In this document: positions 52,464 to 61,373 of the stretch, piece after piece
Layout: each line of letters starts with the position of its first letter
Numbering within the stretch: the first letter of the stretch is position 1
Assembly (NCBI RefSeq): GCF_003350325.1
Contig: NZ_QLYZ01000013.1
Location: forward strand, 62,001 to 126,000
Reading direction: 5' to 3'
Length of the DNA: 64,000 bases
From: Vibrio rhodolitus
Lineage (GTDB): Bacteria > Pseudomonadota > Gammaproteobacteria > Enterobacterales > Vibrionaceae
Position numbers and translations under genes: made by a program
Notes under the pieces: model-generated
What the model was told of the DNA's origin: nothing
The model's database searches: none
What the model saw: the letters and a program-made list of their open reading frames with translations, nothing else

Positions 52464-52530
52464 GTGAGTTTAAAATCCAGCGTGGCGTGTCGAACGCGAC
52501 CCCGGTTAGTCCACCACAGGTCCCATATTT
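52464..52530 (+). pseudogene. Degenerate tRNA-Leu 3'-half copy
   Basis: The segment shares ordered blocks with the 3' half of the adjacent tRNA-Leu: TTTAAAATCC (anticodon arm), GCGTGGCG, GTCCACC (for GTCCGCC) and GGTCCCATATTT (for GGTACCATATTT), with several substitutions and indels between. It cannot fold as a tRNA. It is followed by its own terminator-like hairpin, as is the intact gene. Confidence 0.5.
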
Positions 52531-52532
52531 AG

Positions 52533-52566
52533 AAAGGTCGCTTTTATAGCGACCTTTCGTCGTTTT
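52533..52566 (+). terminator. Terminator-like hairpin after the degenerate tRNA copy
   Basis: Ten-bp perfect stem (AAAGGTCGCT / AGCGACCTTT) with a 5-nt loop and CGTCGTTTT downstream. Confidence 0.6.
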
Positions 52567-52582
52567 GGGCATTTGAAAATTA

Positions 52583-52615
52583 GTGAAATTCAATATCCGG
52601 CGTGACGTCATTGAG
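52583..52615 (+). repeat. Second, shorter tRNA-Leu-derived fragment
   Basis: GTGAAATTCAATATCCGGCGTGACG parallels the start of the fragment at 52464 (GTGAGTTTAAAATCCAGCGTGGCG) with 18 or so matches over 25 positions. The intergenic DNA is thus made of decaying copies of the same element. Confidence 0.35.
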
Positions 52616-52696
52616 TTTATAAGGGATGTAAAAACTGAAGGAAATGAAATTCAACTAGAGCGAGCTAGCAAGGGTATTACTTGCCTATTGCGTGAT

Positions 52697-52725
52697 ACAA
52701 AAAAGCCCCGACAGAGTCGAGGCTT
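52697..52725 (-). terminator. Terminator of the metC-like operon
   Basis: On the minus strand, AAGCCTCGAC / GTCGGGGCTT stem (one G-U pair), 3-nt loop and a T run; about 20 bp beyond the stop codon. Confidence 0.85.
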
Positions 52726-52744
52726 GAAAGAGTTAATCTAGCGA

Positions 52745-53935
52745 TTATTTGTAGATGCGGTCAAAGCCTGCTTCTAGGTCTTCGATTAGGTCACCCACAT
52801 TTTCTAGACCAACGTGGATACGAATCAACGTACCTTCAAAGTCTACAGGGTTTGCTGGGCGAATAGCATTAAGCTCTTCAGGTTGGTTGGCTAGAATCAG
52901 TGACTCGAAGCCGCCCCATGAGTAAGCCATAGAGAAGTGCTTAAAGTTATCCAAGTACAGCTCTAGCTCTTCTTGCGATAGCTTCTTGTTGAGTACGAAG
53001 CTAAATAGACCGTTACAGCCTTTGAAGTCACGAACGTAGAACTCATGACCTTTACAGCTTGGTAGTGCAGGGTGGTTAACCACTGCTACTTCTGGGCGTT
53101 CCGCTAGCCAGCGAGCCACTTCGATACTTGCTTTCTCGTGTTGAGCAAGACGAATACCCATAGTACGTAGACCGCGAGAGGCAACGTAAGCAGTATCGGC
53201 ATCCACCATTTGACCCATTAGGTAAGAGCGCTCTCTTAGGCGATCCCAGCAACGTTCGTTACTCACTGCAGTACCTAGCATCGCATCTGAGTGACCGATG
53301 ATGTACTTAGTACCCGCTTGGATAGAGATATCGATGCCGTACTCAAGTGCAGGGAATAGGATACCCGCAGCCCAAGTGTTATCGATCATGATGATGATCT
53401 CTTCATTGATAGCGCGAATTGCTTTCACAATCCCTGGGATGTCTTGTACTTCCATCGTGATTGAGCTTGGTGACTCAAGGAAAACCACTTTGGTATTGTC
53501 TTGTACTAGCTCAGCTATCTTTTCGCCCACACTTGGGTCATAGTAAGTGGTCGAAACGCCCATATCTTTCAGTACGATGTTACAGAAATCTTGGGTTGGT
53601 TCGTACGCGGCACCAGTCATTAGAACGTGGTCGCCAGACTCAACGAAGGCTAGAATCGAGTTAGAAACAGCCGCTGCACCACATGGGTATAGGTAACAAC
53701 CCGCGCCACCTTCTAGCTCACACATTGCATCTTGCAGAGCAAAGTGAGTAAGAGTGCCACGGCGACCGTAGAACAGCTCGCCTTTCGCGCGGTTTGCCGT
53801 TGCGTGTTTCTTCTGTTGCACACTTTCAAATACTAGAGACGATGCACGTTGAATAACTGGGTTTACTGAACCTTGCAGAAAGCGTGGTTTACGACCTGCG
53901 GTTACTAATTTGGTTTCCATGTTTTTACTAGTCAT
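52745..53935 (-). CDS. metC: Cystathionine beta-lyase (MetC-type PLP enzyme)
   Basis: Cleaves cystathionine to homocysteine, pyruvate and ammonia; enzymes of this type also cleave cystine and cysteine. The 396-residue product has the Cys/Met-metabolism PLP fold: [43 protein letters not shown] and the PLP Lys in [14 protein letters not shown]. The C-terminal YSWGGFESL is characteristic of cystathionine beta-lyase rather than gamma-synthase. It is 22 bp downstream of a DAACS transporter gene and probably in one operon with it, suggesting use of an imported sulfur amino acid. Confidence 0.87.
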   Translation of the reverse strand: MTSKNMETKLVTAGRKPRFLQGSVNPVIQRASSLVFESVQQKKHATANRAKGELFYGRRGTLTHFALQDAMCELEGGAGCYLYPCGAAAVSNSILAFVESGDHVLMTGAAYEPTQDFCNIVLKDMGVSTTYYDPSVGEKIAELVQDNTKVVFLESPSSITMEVQDIPGIVKAIRAINEEIIIMIDNTWAAGILFPALEYGIDISIQAGTKYIIGHSDAMLGTAVSNERCWDRLRERSYLMGQMVDADTAYVASRGLRTMGIRLAQHEKASIEVARWLAERPEVAVVNHPALPSCKGHEFYVRDFKGCNGLFSFVLNKKLSQEELELYLDNFKHFSMAYSWGGFESLILANQPEELNAIRPANPVDFEGTLIRIHVGLENVGDLIEDLEAGFDRIYK

Positions 53936-53957
53936 AAGATAACTCTCTTTGTATTTA

Positions 53958-55190
53958 TTATGCTAACTGCTGTTCTGTGTTTTGTTGTGTTTGTGCTTCT
54001 TTTTTGCCCATGAAACGCTCGACGATTTGCGTCGCGTTTAGGTCGTGAATCACGTTTAGTAGTGTTGCTGGTGCATCAGTGATGGTGCCGATTACTACCA
54101 ACATTGGGATTACTTCTAGTGGTAGACCTAGTGTGGTTACGATGAAGATCTCACCTAGGAAAGCACCACCAGGTACGCCGCCTACGATGATTGCTGATAG
54201 AACAGCGATGATCATAGTGGTAACGAATACGTCGAATGTGAAAGGCATGCCCAGTACTGCGTAGATGAAGACAATCTTCAGTGCAGCAATCATCGCTACG
54301 CCACCTTTGTTTAGGTTCACCAGTAGCGGTAGACAGATATCAGCGATCTCTTCTTTGATACCCATGTTTTTCGCCGCGCGAATCGTTACCGGTAGCGTAC
54401 CTAGAGAAGAACAAGTACCTAGTGCTGTGATTGAAGGCTCTGCTGCGTTTTTCCAGAAAGCTTTCACGCCTTTTACGCCACCACCGATGTATGAGTAAAC
54501 AACTGAGCCAATAACGAAGTAAATTGCTGCTGTTACGAAGAACAGGATAGATGCGCTAGCGAATGTGCTTAGTAGTTCAGTGTCTTGCTCAGCCATAGTT
54601 GCTGCGAAGAATGCGCCAAGACCTAGTGGTGCACCTTTCATGATAAGGCCAACGATGTTCATTACGACTTCGTTCGCGCTCTTTAGTAGCTCAGCGATCA
54701 CTTTGCCACGTTCACCGGCTTGACCAATCGCAATACCGCCAAGAACAGACATGATGATCAGTGCAAGGATGTTTGATTTAGATAGCAGACCAACGAAATC
54801 GTTAGTTGTGAACATGCTTACGAAGTCCATGCCACCTTGACCGCCAGTGAACTTCTCGTTCAGGTCAATAACTACGCCTTGTGCAGGATCGAAGATAGAC
54901 GCAACACCGATGATGCCTAGAGCCGGGATTGCTGCCATAGTGATTGAAACAACCAATACTAGACCAAGCAGTTTGCCTAGTTTCTTAAGGTCAGTCATTT
55001 CAGCAATGGATGACATTACGCTAATGCCCACTAGAGGCACGATGATCATAAATAAAAGGTTTAAGAAAATTTGCCCGATAGGCTTAACTTTTAGCGCAAG
55101 TTCAGGAGATACGATGCCAAGTGTTGCACCAGCAACAAGAGCGAGCAACAAAACGATTGACGAGCGGTAGGGTTCTAGTTTTTTCCACAT
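53958..55190 (-). CDS. Dicarboxylate/amino acid:cation symporter (DAACS)
   Basis: A 410-residue secondary transporter of the glutamate/dicarboxylate:cation family (GltP, DctA, SstT, TcyP relatives). Visible: eight-plus membrane segments, the serine/threonine-rich reentrant region ([18 protein letters not shown]), [13 protein letters not shown] and the [11 protein letters not shown] and [16 protein letters not shown] motifs near the C-terminus. The exact substrate cannot be read from sequence; linkage to the metC-like gene makes cystine or another sulfur amino acid a reasonable inference. The promoter region is filled with TTTAGTG/CACTAAA sites. Confidence 0.86.
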   Translation of the reverse strand: MWKKLEPYRSSIVLLLALVAGATLGIVSPELALKVKPIGQIFLNLLFMIIVPLVGISVMSSIAEMTDLKKLGKLLGLVLVVSITMAAIPALGIIGVASIFDPAQGVVIDLNEKFTGGQGGMDFVSMFTTNDFVGLLSKSNILALIIMSVLGGIAIGQAGERGKVIAELLKSANEVVMNIVGLIMKGAPLGLGAFFAATMAEQDTELLSTFASASILFFVTAAIYFVIGSVVYSYIGGGVKGVKAFWKNAAEPSITALGTCSSLGTLPVTIRAAKNMGIKEEIADICLPLLVNLNKGGVAMIAALKIVFIYAVLGMPFTFDVFVTTMIIAVLSAIIVGGVPGGAFLGEIFIVTTLGLPLEVIPMLVVIGTITDAPATLLNVIHDLNATQIVERFMGKKEAQTQQNTEQQLA

Positions 55191-55222
55191 ATTTTTTTAC
55201 TCATTTATATTGGATTAAATGG

Positions 55223-55290
55223 TTTAGTGACTACACTAAAATGGTATAATCACTAAACTAAATGAGCAAAGCCTCAATACCTATTTAGTG
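55223..55290. promoter_or_regulatory. Repeated TTTAGTG/CACTAAA operator cluster
   Basis: TTTAGTG-ACTA-CACTAAA at 55223-55240 is a perfect inverted repeat; further copies are CACTAAA at 55251-55257 and TTTAGTG at 55284-55290. They overlap and flank the likely -10 (TATACC on the minus strand) of the transporter-metC operon. The MarR regulator encoded 350 bp away is the obvious candidate binder. Confidence 0.55.
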
Positions 55291-55461
55291 ATAGAACTCT
55301 AAATAAACTATTGAAGCGTGATCGGGTTAACATTTGACCGTTCACATGGTTATTGATGAGTGTTAACTCTCGATGCATATCAACTTACGCGTGTTAACAA
55401 ACTCAAGTGTTTCTGCTAATCAAAGATAAGTAGAATCATCAATATAGAGGGATTGTCGCTG

Positions 55462-55616
55462 GTGGATAAAACGATTACATTGCCTGCGTTATTACAAAAT
55501 ACTCATTCTGATAGTCAGTTAGAGGATTTGGTGTTTGCTCAATTGGCGGCAGTTTTATCGTCCATATCGGCGTTATTCGCTACGGTGAGGTAACCAATGC
55601 CATTGCTGAAAATTAA
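55462..55616 (+). pseudogene. Possible frameshifted coding remnant upstream of marR
   Basis: A GTG-initiated frame (55462-55593, 43 codons, GAGGGA upstream) has protein-like composition, LPALLQNTHSDSQLEDLVFAQ. A second frame, entered by a one-base shift near 55565, continues IGVIRYGEVTNAIAEN and stops at 55616. Read across the shift it would give about 51 residues ending 17 bp before the marR start. It may be a decayed gene fragment or a small gene; family not recognised. Confidence 0.3.
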
Positions 55617-55633
55617 TTAAAAAGTGAGAGTTG

Positions 55634-56074
55634 ATGAAGGATCTAACAGAAATCAGCCATTTGATGGACACGCTCAATATTGTCGCAGACAAAATTTCTG
55701 CGTACGGCAAGATCAGTCGACCATATGGAACGGAAGACAGCTTGCTAGTGCATGAAGTACATATAATTGATTATATTGGCCGACACGATATCGTCACCGC
55801 GTCAGATATTGTCTCAGTGACCTACAAAACTAAAGGCGCGATATCGCAAACCTTGAATAAGCTGGCGGAGCTTGGCTTGATTGATCGAACCGAGCATCCA
55901 GACGATAAGCGCAAGCAGCGATTGATCTTAACTGAAAAAGGCATGGTGGTGTTTGATCATCACAAGGAAAAAGACTTGGTTGCCTATTCTCGCTATCAGA
56001 GCCGACTCGAGGGAGTGAGTGATGAAGATTTGCGTACTGCCAACGCGATCATAAAAATCATCTTCAAGCTTTAA
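55634..56074 (+). CDS. MarR family transcriptional regulator
   Basis: A 146-residue winged-helix regulator. The DNA-binding core is visible as VTASDIVSVTYKTKGAISQTLNKLAELGLIDRTEHPDDKRKQRLILTEKG (read here in parts: recognition helix SQTLNKLAELGLI, wing DDKRKQRLILT). ATG 55634 is used; a TTG one codon earlier is possible. It is divergent from the transporter-metC operon, whose promoter carries repeated inverted TTTAGTG sites, so control of that operon is likely. Ligand unknown. Confidence 0.88.
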   Translation: MKDLTEISHLMDTLNIVADKISAYGKISRPYGTEDSLLVHEVHIIDYIGRHDIVTASDIVSVTYKTKGAISQTLNKLAELGLIDRTEHPDDKRKQRLILTEKGMVVFDHHKEKDLVAYSRYQSRLEGVSDEDLRTANAIIKIIFKL

Positions 56075-56110
56075 TCCACTCGATTTTTTTGCTGTTTCCT
56101 TGCGTGATCA

Positions 56111-56147
56111 ATCCCCTCAGACAAGGTCGTGAGGGGATATAAGCTTT
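56111..56147. terminator. Hairpin between convergent marR and oxidoreductase genes
   Basis: Nine-bp perfect stem (ATCCCCTCA / TGAGGGGAT) with a 10-nt loop, followed on the plus side by ATAAGCTTTT. Confidence 0.5.
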
Positions 56148-56158
56148 TAGCGTAAAAG

Positions 56159-57091
56159 TTAAACGCTCATTTCCTGACGAATTTTTTGGTAAAGCAACTC
56201 GGCTAACTGATGGCTAGCAAGGTTACGTGCAATCACTTTACTGTCGAGCTTATTGGCTTTGACCACGTTAAACCAATCGTCCACCATGGCGTAAAAACCT
56301 TTGCCTTTTAACATTGGTGTCCAGTCCTTTTGCACGAGCTTTATCTCGCGGTCCTCGCTTAGCTGTATGCCTGACACAAATGAATCGAACTCATAACTCT
56401 GGTTTGCTAGGCAAATTTGTACTCGCTCGCAAGTGGTGCCAAACAGACGATTCATCGAAGCATGCAAAATGGTATTGCCTTGCTGCCATTGCACATCCAG
56501 TCTTGCTAGTTGAGAGCCTTGCCGCTGCGATGTGACATAGACGTCTTCTAAATTCGCTTTGCCACAAACGTTAATGCTATCTAAGGGATGAATAAAATCA
56601 TCGAAAATGAAAGTATTAAGTTCACCAGGCAGTTGGAAGCGGTTTTTCTCCCAGCGAAAACTCAGCACGTCAGTTGTATCACCTTGCTGCAGCTTAGGTA
56701 AGTGCTGGTTATACAAGGGGATGTGGCGACGGTTAAAGCCGATATAAAGGGGCACGCCTTGCTGTTCTGCCAGTTCATAGAGCTTTTCGACATGCGCATA
56801 GTTGTCCGCTAAAGGCTTATCGACAAATGTGGCGATGCGCTGGTTTAAGAAATAGGAAGCAATGGCAAAATGGGTGCTCGTTGCCGAATGGATCATCACT
56901 GCATCAATATTAAGAGCGGGTAGCTGCTGATAATCGGTTACACAGGCTTGTATCCGATATTGTTTGGCTAGGGTGTTTAGCACTTGTGCATTGCGCGTGC
57001 ACAGCACCAGCTCAATTCCTTCTATCTGGCTTAATACCGGTAAATACGCTTTAGTCGCGATATCCCCCAATCCAATTAATGCTACCTTCAT
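56159..57091 (-). CDS. Gfo/Idh/MocA family oxidoreductase
   Basis: A 310-residue NAD(P)-dependent dehydrogenase-fold protein. The N-terminal Rossmann domain shows VALIGLGDIATKAYLPVL, then MIHSATSTHF and the conserved Lys motif TFVDKPLADN, followed by GFNRRHIPLY; the C-terminal alpha/beta domain is present. Likely acts on a sugar or sugar-derived substrate; no pathway neighbours identify it. Confidence 0.86.
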   Translation of the reverse strand: MKVALIGLGDIATKAYLPVLSQIEGIELVLCTRNAQVLNTLAKQYRIQACVTDYQQLPALNIDAVMIHSATSTHFAIASYFLNQRIATFVDKPLADNYAHVEKLYELAEQQGVPLYIGFNRRHIPLYNQHLPKLQQGDTTDVLSFRWEKNRFQLPGELNTFIFDDFIHPLDSINVCGKANLEDVYVTSQRQGSQLARLDVQWQQGNTILHASMNRLFGTTCERVQICLANQSYEFDSFVSGIQLSEDREIKLVQKDWTPMLKGKGFYAMVDDWFNVVKANKLDSKVIARNLASHQLAELLYQKIRQEMSV

Positions 57092-57332
57092 TGTTTGCCT
57101 CAGCTATGCAGGGTTAGAGAGGCTTATAATGCTTTCTAATGAGTGAAATAAACCACGTAATAGTCACAAATGAGTAATGTATTAATTAGTCTTTGTAACC
57201 AACTAAGTGGTGAGCGTCACTGCAAGGTATGAGCTGGCTAATAACTCAATCGATGTGATTTTTGCTCAGTATTTGTTGATGATTTAATCACTAACTACAG
57301 TTGAATCATGTAGCAAAATTGGGCAGAGACTG

Positions 57333-58073
57333 ATGCGCAGGCGGATATGGTTTATTCTAGCTTTGATACTAATAGTGCAAGGCTGTACTTTATCAAATGG
57401 TAAGCTCGAGCAAGCAGATAACAACGTGCCTTATGTTGATTATCTTCCCTTAGGCATTCCCTATGTCGCGGCAGGGCATGGCACTGCAGTTCCACTTACC
57501 GAAGAGGTGAGCTTAACAGCAAAGCATGTGGCTGAGCTGGATTTTAGCAAGGTGATTGCTTACCATCCCTCCTGTGATTTAGCTTTAATCCGACAAGATA
57601 ATCGCAACAAGCCCTTGCCAACTTTAGGTATTATCTTTTCTAACCAGATTGTGACTACTGTGGGTAAAGACCGCGATGGCAAGACTCTGATTGGTCAAGG
57701 ACGTTACTATCGCGATATCTACCTGTCTGAGCATGAGTTGTTTGAGCAATGTCCTGCCAGTATTGTGGATGCACCTGTGCAATCAGGCATGAGTGGTGGT
57801 GGGGTATATAACCCTGATGCGGAGTTAGTCGGGATCATTTCCGCCAAAGTTTATGAAGTGACACTGGAAGATGGCAGCATAGTGCAAACCGATCGCGTCT
57901 CTATTTTTGTTCCGTTGTTATTTGCTCGCGATTGGCTGATTGAACAACTTGATCATTTTTACCTCAACTCCGAATCTTCAGACAGTAACAATAAACCTGA
58001 GCTGTCAGCGGCATTCTTAATGGATATTGAGGGAATGAAAAGAAGTATCGAAAGTAGAAATAAACAACCCTAA
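57333..58073 (+). CDS. Trypsin-like serine protease, lipoprotein
   Basis: A 246-residue protein with a lipoprotein signal ending VQGC (Cys18) and a chymotrypsin-like domain: His65 in LTAKHVAEL, Asp82 in CDLALIR and Ser154 in SGMSGGGVYN, in the correct order and with the GxSGG motif. It lacks PDZ domains, so it is not a classic DegP/HtrA. Probably acts in the periplasm or at the cell surface; substrate unknown. It stands alone, with a strong hairpin overlapping its stop codon. Confidence 0.82.
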   Translation: MRRRIWFILALILIVQGCTLSNGKLEQADNNVPYVDYLPLGIPYVAAGHGTAVPLTEEVSLTAKHVAELDFSKVIAYHPSCDLALIRQDNRNKPLPTLGIIFSNQIVTTVGKDRDGKTLIGQGRYYRDIYLSEHELFEQCPASIVDAPVQSGMSGGGVYNPDAELVGIISAKVYEVTLEDGSIVQTDRVSIFVPLLFARDWLIEQLDHFYLNSESSDSNNKPELSAAFLMDIEGMKRSIESRNKQP

Positions 58074-58098
58074 ATGCTGTTGCTAGCATTTAGGGTTG
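58065..58098 (+). terminator. Long hairpin at the 3' end of the protease gene
   Basis: Fourteen-bp perfect stem (CAACCCTAAATGCT / AGCATTTAGGGTTG) with a 6-nt loop; the stem includes the stop codon. There is no clear T run. Confidence 0.6.
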
Positions 58099-58111
58099 CA
58101 GGAGCTTATCT

Positions 58112-58147
58112 CCGCGATAGCCTATAGGGGGGAAGTAACTATCGCGG
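58112..58147. repeat. Second palindrome beyond the protease gene
   Basis: CCGCGATAG at 58112-58120 pairs with CTATCGCGG at 58139-58147 around an 18-nt, G-rich loop. It lies just beyond the stop of the minus-strand GH4 gene and may protect or end that transcript. Confidence 0.5.
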
Positions 58148-58160
58148 GTTAGGGGGGCTA

Positions 58161-59486
58161 TTACGCCAGTTCTGGCCAGTAACCTTTGTTAGCTTCAATC
58201 AGTGCATCGAGCACTTTACGAGCTTTCTTCGCATCACCTACTGTGCGGTTTAGTGTTAGCGCTTGTAGAGCTTTGGTGTATGAACCCTCAAACCAAGCTT
58301 CCACTGTTAGACGCTCGTAGGCAAATTGGTTTTCGATCATGCCTTTGTAGAAAGTAGGGATCTTACCCACACCGTATGGACGCGGACCGTTGATGCCAAG
58401 CTCTGCTGTCACCTCAACCATCACGTCGTTGTCTAGGTTTGCCACTAGACCGTTGTTTTCTAAGATCACCACAAACTTACGCTTTTGGTTAAAGGCAATT
58501 GATTCTGCTACTTCAACGATCATATCGCCATGTGCATCGTTGTGTACCACGCTTGAGTTCTTGGTTGTGCCATCGAGAACCGCTTGACGACACTCGTCAA
58601 ATACGCGCTTTTCACGACCGTTCATGACTTCGTTAGCACGGGTAAACTCAGGATCCAGTTTAGACAGTTTGTACTCTGGGTATAGGTAGTATTGTAGATA
58701 CGTGTTTGGCAGATAATCTGGGAAGTCACGTAGCATGTCTGCCACAGCGGCGTAAGTGTCTAACCAAGATTGATCGCGCTGCTCAGCGTCTACTGGAATA
58801 AAGCCATTTTCTGCGATGTAGGCTTTCAGTTTTGGCGCTAGATCTTCACCTTGCTGGTTGTATAGATGCGTGAACCAACCAAAGTGGTTTAGACCAAAGT
58901 ACACAGGATCAAATTCATTTGGATCTACATTAAGCAGGCGACCGTACGAGCGAAGTAGGTTCACTGGTTGATCACAGATGTTGAGAATACGATCGTCGTG
59001 TGGAAAGCGTTTTTTCAGGGCATCCGCCACGATTGCGGCTGGGTTGGTGTAGTTTAAGATCCAAGCTTGTGGTGAGCGTTCACGCACATCTTCAACCATT
59101 TGGATCATGTCGCCAATTGAGCGCATGCCGTAAGCGAAACCACCAGGACCACAAGTTTCTTGACCGATAATGCCTAAAGAGAGTGGGATCTTTTCGTCTT
59201 TTTCACGCATTTCGTAGCCGCCAGTACGCATTTGGCACAGTACGAAATCGACATCTTTATACGCAACGTTGACATCAGTGGTGTATTCAAACTCAAGCTC
59301 TGGGTAATCCTCAGAGAAAAGTAGCTTGGCATATTCACCAATGGTTTCCTGACGCTCAGCATTCACATCAAACATCACTAAGCGGTTTAATGGGAAGGTG
59401 TCTTTACGTTTACATAGTGCTTTTAATAGACCTGGTGTCCAAGTTGAACCGCCACCGACAAGAACAATATTGAATGCTTTTTTCAT
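58161..59486 (-). CDS. GH4 6-phospho-alpha-glucosidase
   Basis: NAD+ and metal-dependent hydrolase that opens phosphorylated alpha-glucosides such as maltose-6'-phosphate after PTS import. The 441-residue product has the NAD motif VLVGGGSTWTPGLL, GQETCGPGGFAYGMRSI, NYTNPAAIVADAL, the metal/acid site CDQP (C171, D172) and NHFGW (H201). The CDxP motif marks the alpha-type subgroup (GlvA/MalH/AglB), not the beta-type (CNxP). It follows the EIICB gene on the same strand by 67 bp with a hairpin in the gap. Confidence 0.9.
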   Translation of the reverse strand: MKKAFNIVLVGGGSTWTPGLLKALCKRKDTFPLNRLVMFDVNAERQETIGEYAKLLFSEDYPELEFEYTTDVNVAYKDVDFVLCQMRTGGYEMREKDEKIPLSLGIIGQETCGPGGFAYGMRSIGDMIQMVEDVRERSPQAWILNYTNPAAIVADALKKRFPHDDRILNICDQPVNLLRSYGRLLNVDPNEFDPVYFGLNHFGWFTHLYNQQGEDLAPKLKAYIAENGFIPVDAEQRDQSWLDTYAAVADMLRDFPDYLPNTYLQYYLYPEYKLSKLDPEFTRANEVMNGREKRVFDECRQAVLDGTTKNSSVVHNDAHGDMIVEVAESIAFNQKRKFVVILENNGLVANLDNDVMVEVTAELGINGPRPYGVGKIPTFYKGMIENQFAYERLTVEAWFEGSYTKALQALTLNRTVGDAKKARKVLDALIEANKGYWPELA

Positions 59487-59519
59487 CTTACTTCTACCTT
59501 AAATCAAATCTGGGAAATA

Positions 59520-59538
59520 GCCCCTGCCACGCAGGGGC
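59520..59538 (-). repeat. Intercistronic hairpin between EIICB and GH4 genes
   Basis: Eight-bp G/C-rich stem (GCCCCTGC / GCAGGGGC) with a 3-nt loop and no T run. It is a likely stabiliser or partial terminator that sets different levels of the two products. Confidence 0.55.
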
Positions 59539-59553
59539 GATAATTAAAATGGA

Positions 59554-61140
59554 TTAAATTGCGAGTGCTTTTTTTACATCGTTAGCGATGCTTTCTACTT
59601 GTGGACCGTAGATAACTTGTACATCCACATCGCTTGCTCGCTTAACGCCTGAGGCGCCGGTTGTTTTTAGAAAGTCGTCTTTAACTTTGCTGATATCGTT
59701 AACTTTCACACGCAGACGAGTGAAGCAGTTATCAACCAGTTGGATGTTGCTTGAACCACCCAGACCTTCGATGATGCGGGTTGCTTGCTCTGATGCATCG
59801 CCGACCATCTCAGTGCTGGTTTCCTCTTTTTCACGACCTGGTGTTGCGACATTGAAGCGCGTGATCACCGTGCGGAAAACTAAGTAGTAGATAGGGAAGT
59901 AACAAGCGCCGACGAGAACTGCGAACCACCATTGAGTTTGCGCACCGCCAAGAACACCGAATACAAATAGGTCAATCACTCCGCCTTGTACGTTGCCGAT
60001 CATGACGCCAAAGACATGCATCAAGGCGAAAGATAAACCGGTCATAATGGCGTGGAAGATAAACAGCAATGGGCTGACAAAGATAAAGCTAAACTCTAGT
60101 GGCTCGGTGATACCTGTAGTGAAAGAAGCGAGAGCGCCAGCAATCACAAGGGCTTTAACGCGAGTTTTGTGTTCATCACGTGCGCAGTGGTACATCGCAA
60201 GCGCTGCACCTGGTAGTGCAAACATCATCACAGGAATCTTGCCTTGTGCTAGGAAGCGCGTGGCTTCTTTGACGATCTCGTTGTCAATGCTGCCTGGGTG
60301 AGTGAGGGCATAGTTAAAGATGCTCAATGCACCAACCACACTTTCACCGTCTACGTTGGCAATACCACCAATAGGCGTAAAGCGTACCGTTTCATTTAGA
60401 ATATGGTGCAAACCAGTTGGGATCAGTAGACGCTCAGCAAAAGCAAATAGGAAGGTACCAAAGCTGCCTGCTTGGCCAATGAACTCACCAATTTTCGCAA
60501 TCGCAGCACCAATGGTTGGCCAAATTAGCGACATCGCTACACCCACCAGTGGCAGCACAACGACGGTAATGATCGGTACAAAACGACGTCCGCCAAAGAA
60601 GTTAATCGCAGTTGGTAACACAATAGTGTAGAAACGGTTGTGTAGCGCAACGGTGACAAGACCTGCAATCACACCACCTAGCACGCTCATATGGTAAGAG
60701 AAGATACCTAGCGTATTACCAAATTCAGCGGCAAACATCATTGCAGCGGTTTTATCCATGCCTTGTGCGACAAGGTAAGCAACCGAGGTGGTTTCTGGTG
60801 TTAATCCCTGTGCAAGTAGTGAGTAGTTCACCCCCACGTGCATTGAGATAAAACCAATAATTGCCGCAAATGCTGCGGTTGGTTTCTCTTGTTTTGCTAG
60901 GCCGATAGCAGCAGCAACAGCAAAGAAGAGCGGTAGATTGCCGAACAGAGAGCCAGCAACTTTACGGATAAACCCAAGAACCAATTGAACCGCTTCAAGC
61001 TGGTTGAATGATTGTCCAGTGATGTTCGGGTTTTGTAGGGCGGCGGCTAAGCCTAGGAAAATACCCGCGGCGGCGATAACCGAAATCGGCATCATCAACG
61101 CTTTTCCTAGGTCTTGCAGCTTAGAGCCTAAGTGTTTCAT
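59554..61140 (-). CDS. Alpha-glucoside PTS transporter EIICB (MalX/GlvCB type)
   Basis: Imports and phosphorylates an alpha-glucoside, probably maltose or a relative. The 528-residue product has an N-terminal EIIC domain of the glucose superfamily (about ten membrane segments, LLIPTGLHHILNETVRF, GALASFTTGITEPLEFSF) and a C-terminal EIIB domain with the phosphorylated Cys in QLVDNCFTRLRV. No EIIA domain is encoded here, so EIIA-Glc (Crr) is probably used. ATG 61140 with GGAG upstream is preferred over a start eight codons earlier. Divergent from the GntR gene. Confidence 0.92.
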   Translation of the reverse strand: MKHLGSKLQDLGKALMMPISVIAAAGIFLGLAAALQNPNITGQSFNQLEAVQLVLGFIRKVAGSLFGNLPLFFAVAAAIGLAKQEKPTAAFAAIIGFISMHVGVNYSLLAQGLTPETTSVAYLVAQGMDKTAAMMFAAEFGNTLGIFSYHMSVLGGVIAGLVTVALHNRFYTIVLPTAINFFGGRRFVPIITVVVLPLVGVAMSLIWPTIGAAIAKIGEFIGQAGSFGTFLFAFAERLLIPTGLHHILNETVRFTPIGGIANVDGESVVGALSIFNYALTHPGSIDNEIVKEATRFLAQGKIPVMMFALPGAALAMYHCARDEHKTRVKALVIAGALASFTTGITEPLEFSFIFVSPLLFIFHAIMTGLSFALMHVFGVMIGNVQGGVIDLFVFGVLGGAQTQWWFAVLVGACYFPIYYLVFRTVITRFNVATPGREKEETSTEMVGDASEQATRIIEGLGGSSNIQLVDNCFTRLRVKVNDISKVKDDFLKTTGASGVKRASDVDVQVIYGPQVESIANDVKKALAI

Positions 61141-61194
61141 CGAGTGATATCTCCATATCATCATTGTTATTATGGAGGCGATTAAATGATTTTT

Positions 61195-61222
61195 AAGTAT
61201 AGTTGTCTATACAACTATACTT
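61195..61222. promoter_or_regulatory. Palindromic operator between PTS and GntR genes
   Basis: AAGTATAGTTG-TCTATA-CAACTATACTT is a perfect inverted repeat with 11-bp arms. A half-site, TGTATAGTTG, recurs at 61312-61321 nearer the gntR start. Arrangement and AT-rich GTATAGTTGT core fit a GntR/UTRA regulator acting on both the EIICB operon and itself. Confidence 0.7.
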
Positions 61223-61373
61223 TTTGTGTGAGGTTAATCACTAACCAGTTATGATGCGGCATCAATCACGAAATGATTTAACTTTAATTAACATTCTCAT
61301 TAATAGCGGTTGTATAGTTGTGTATTCAAGTGCTGCAAGATAGGATAAGCCGTCTACAAACAAGGGGTAACGC

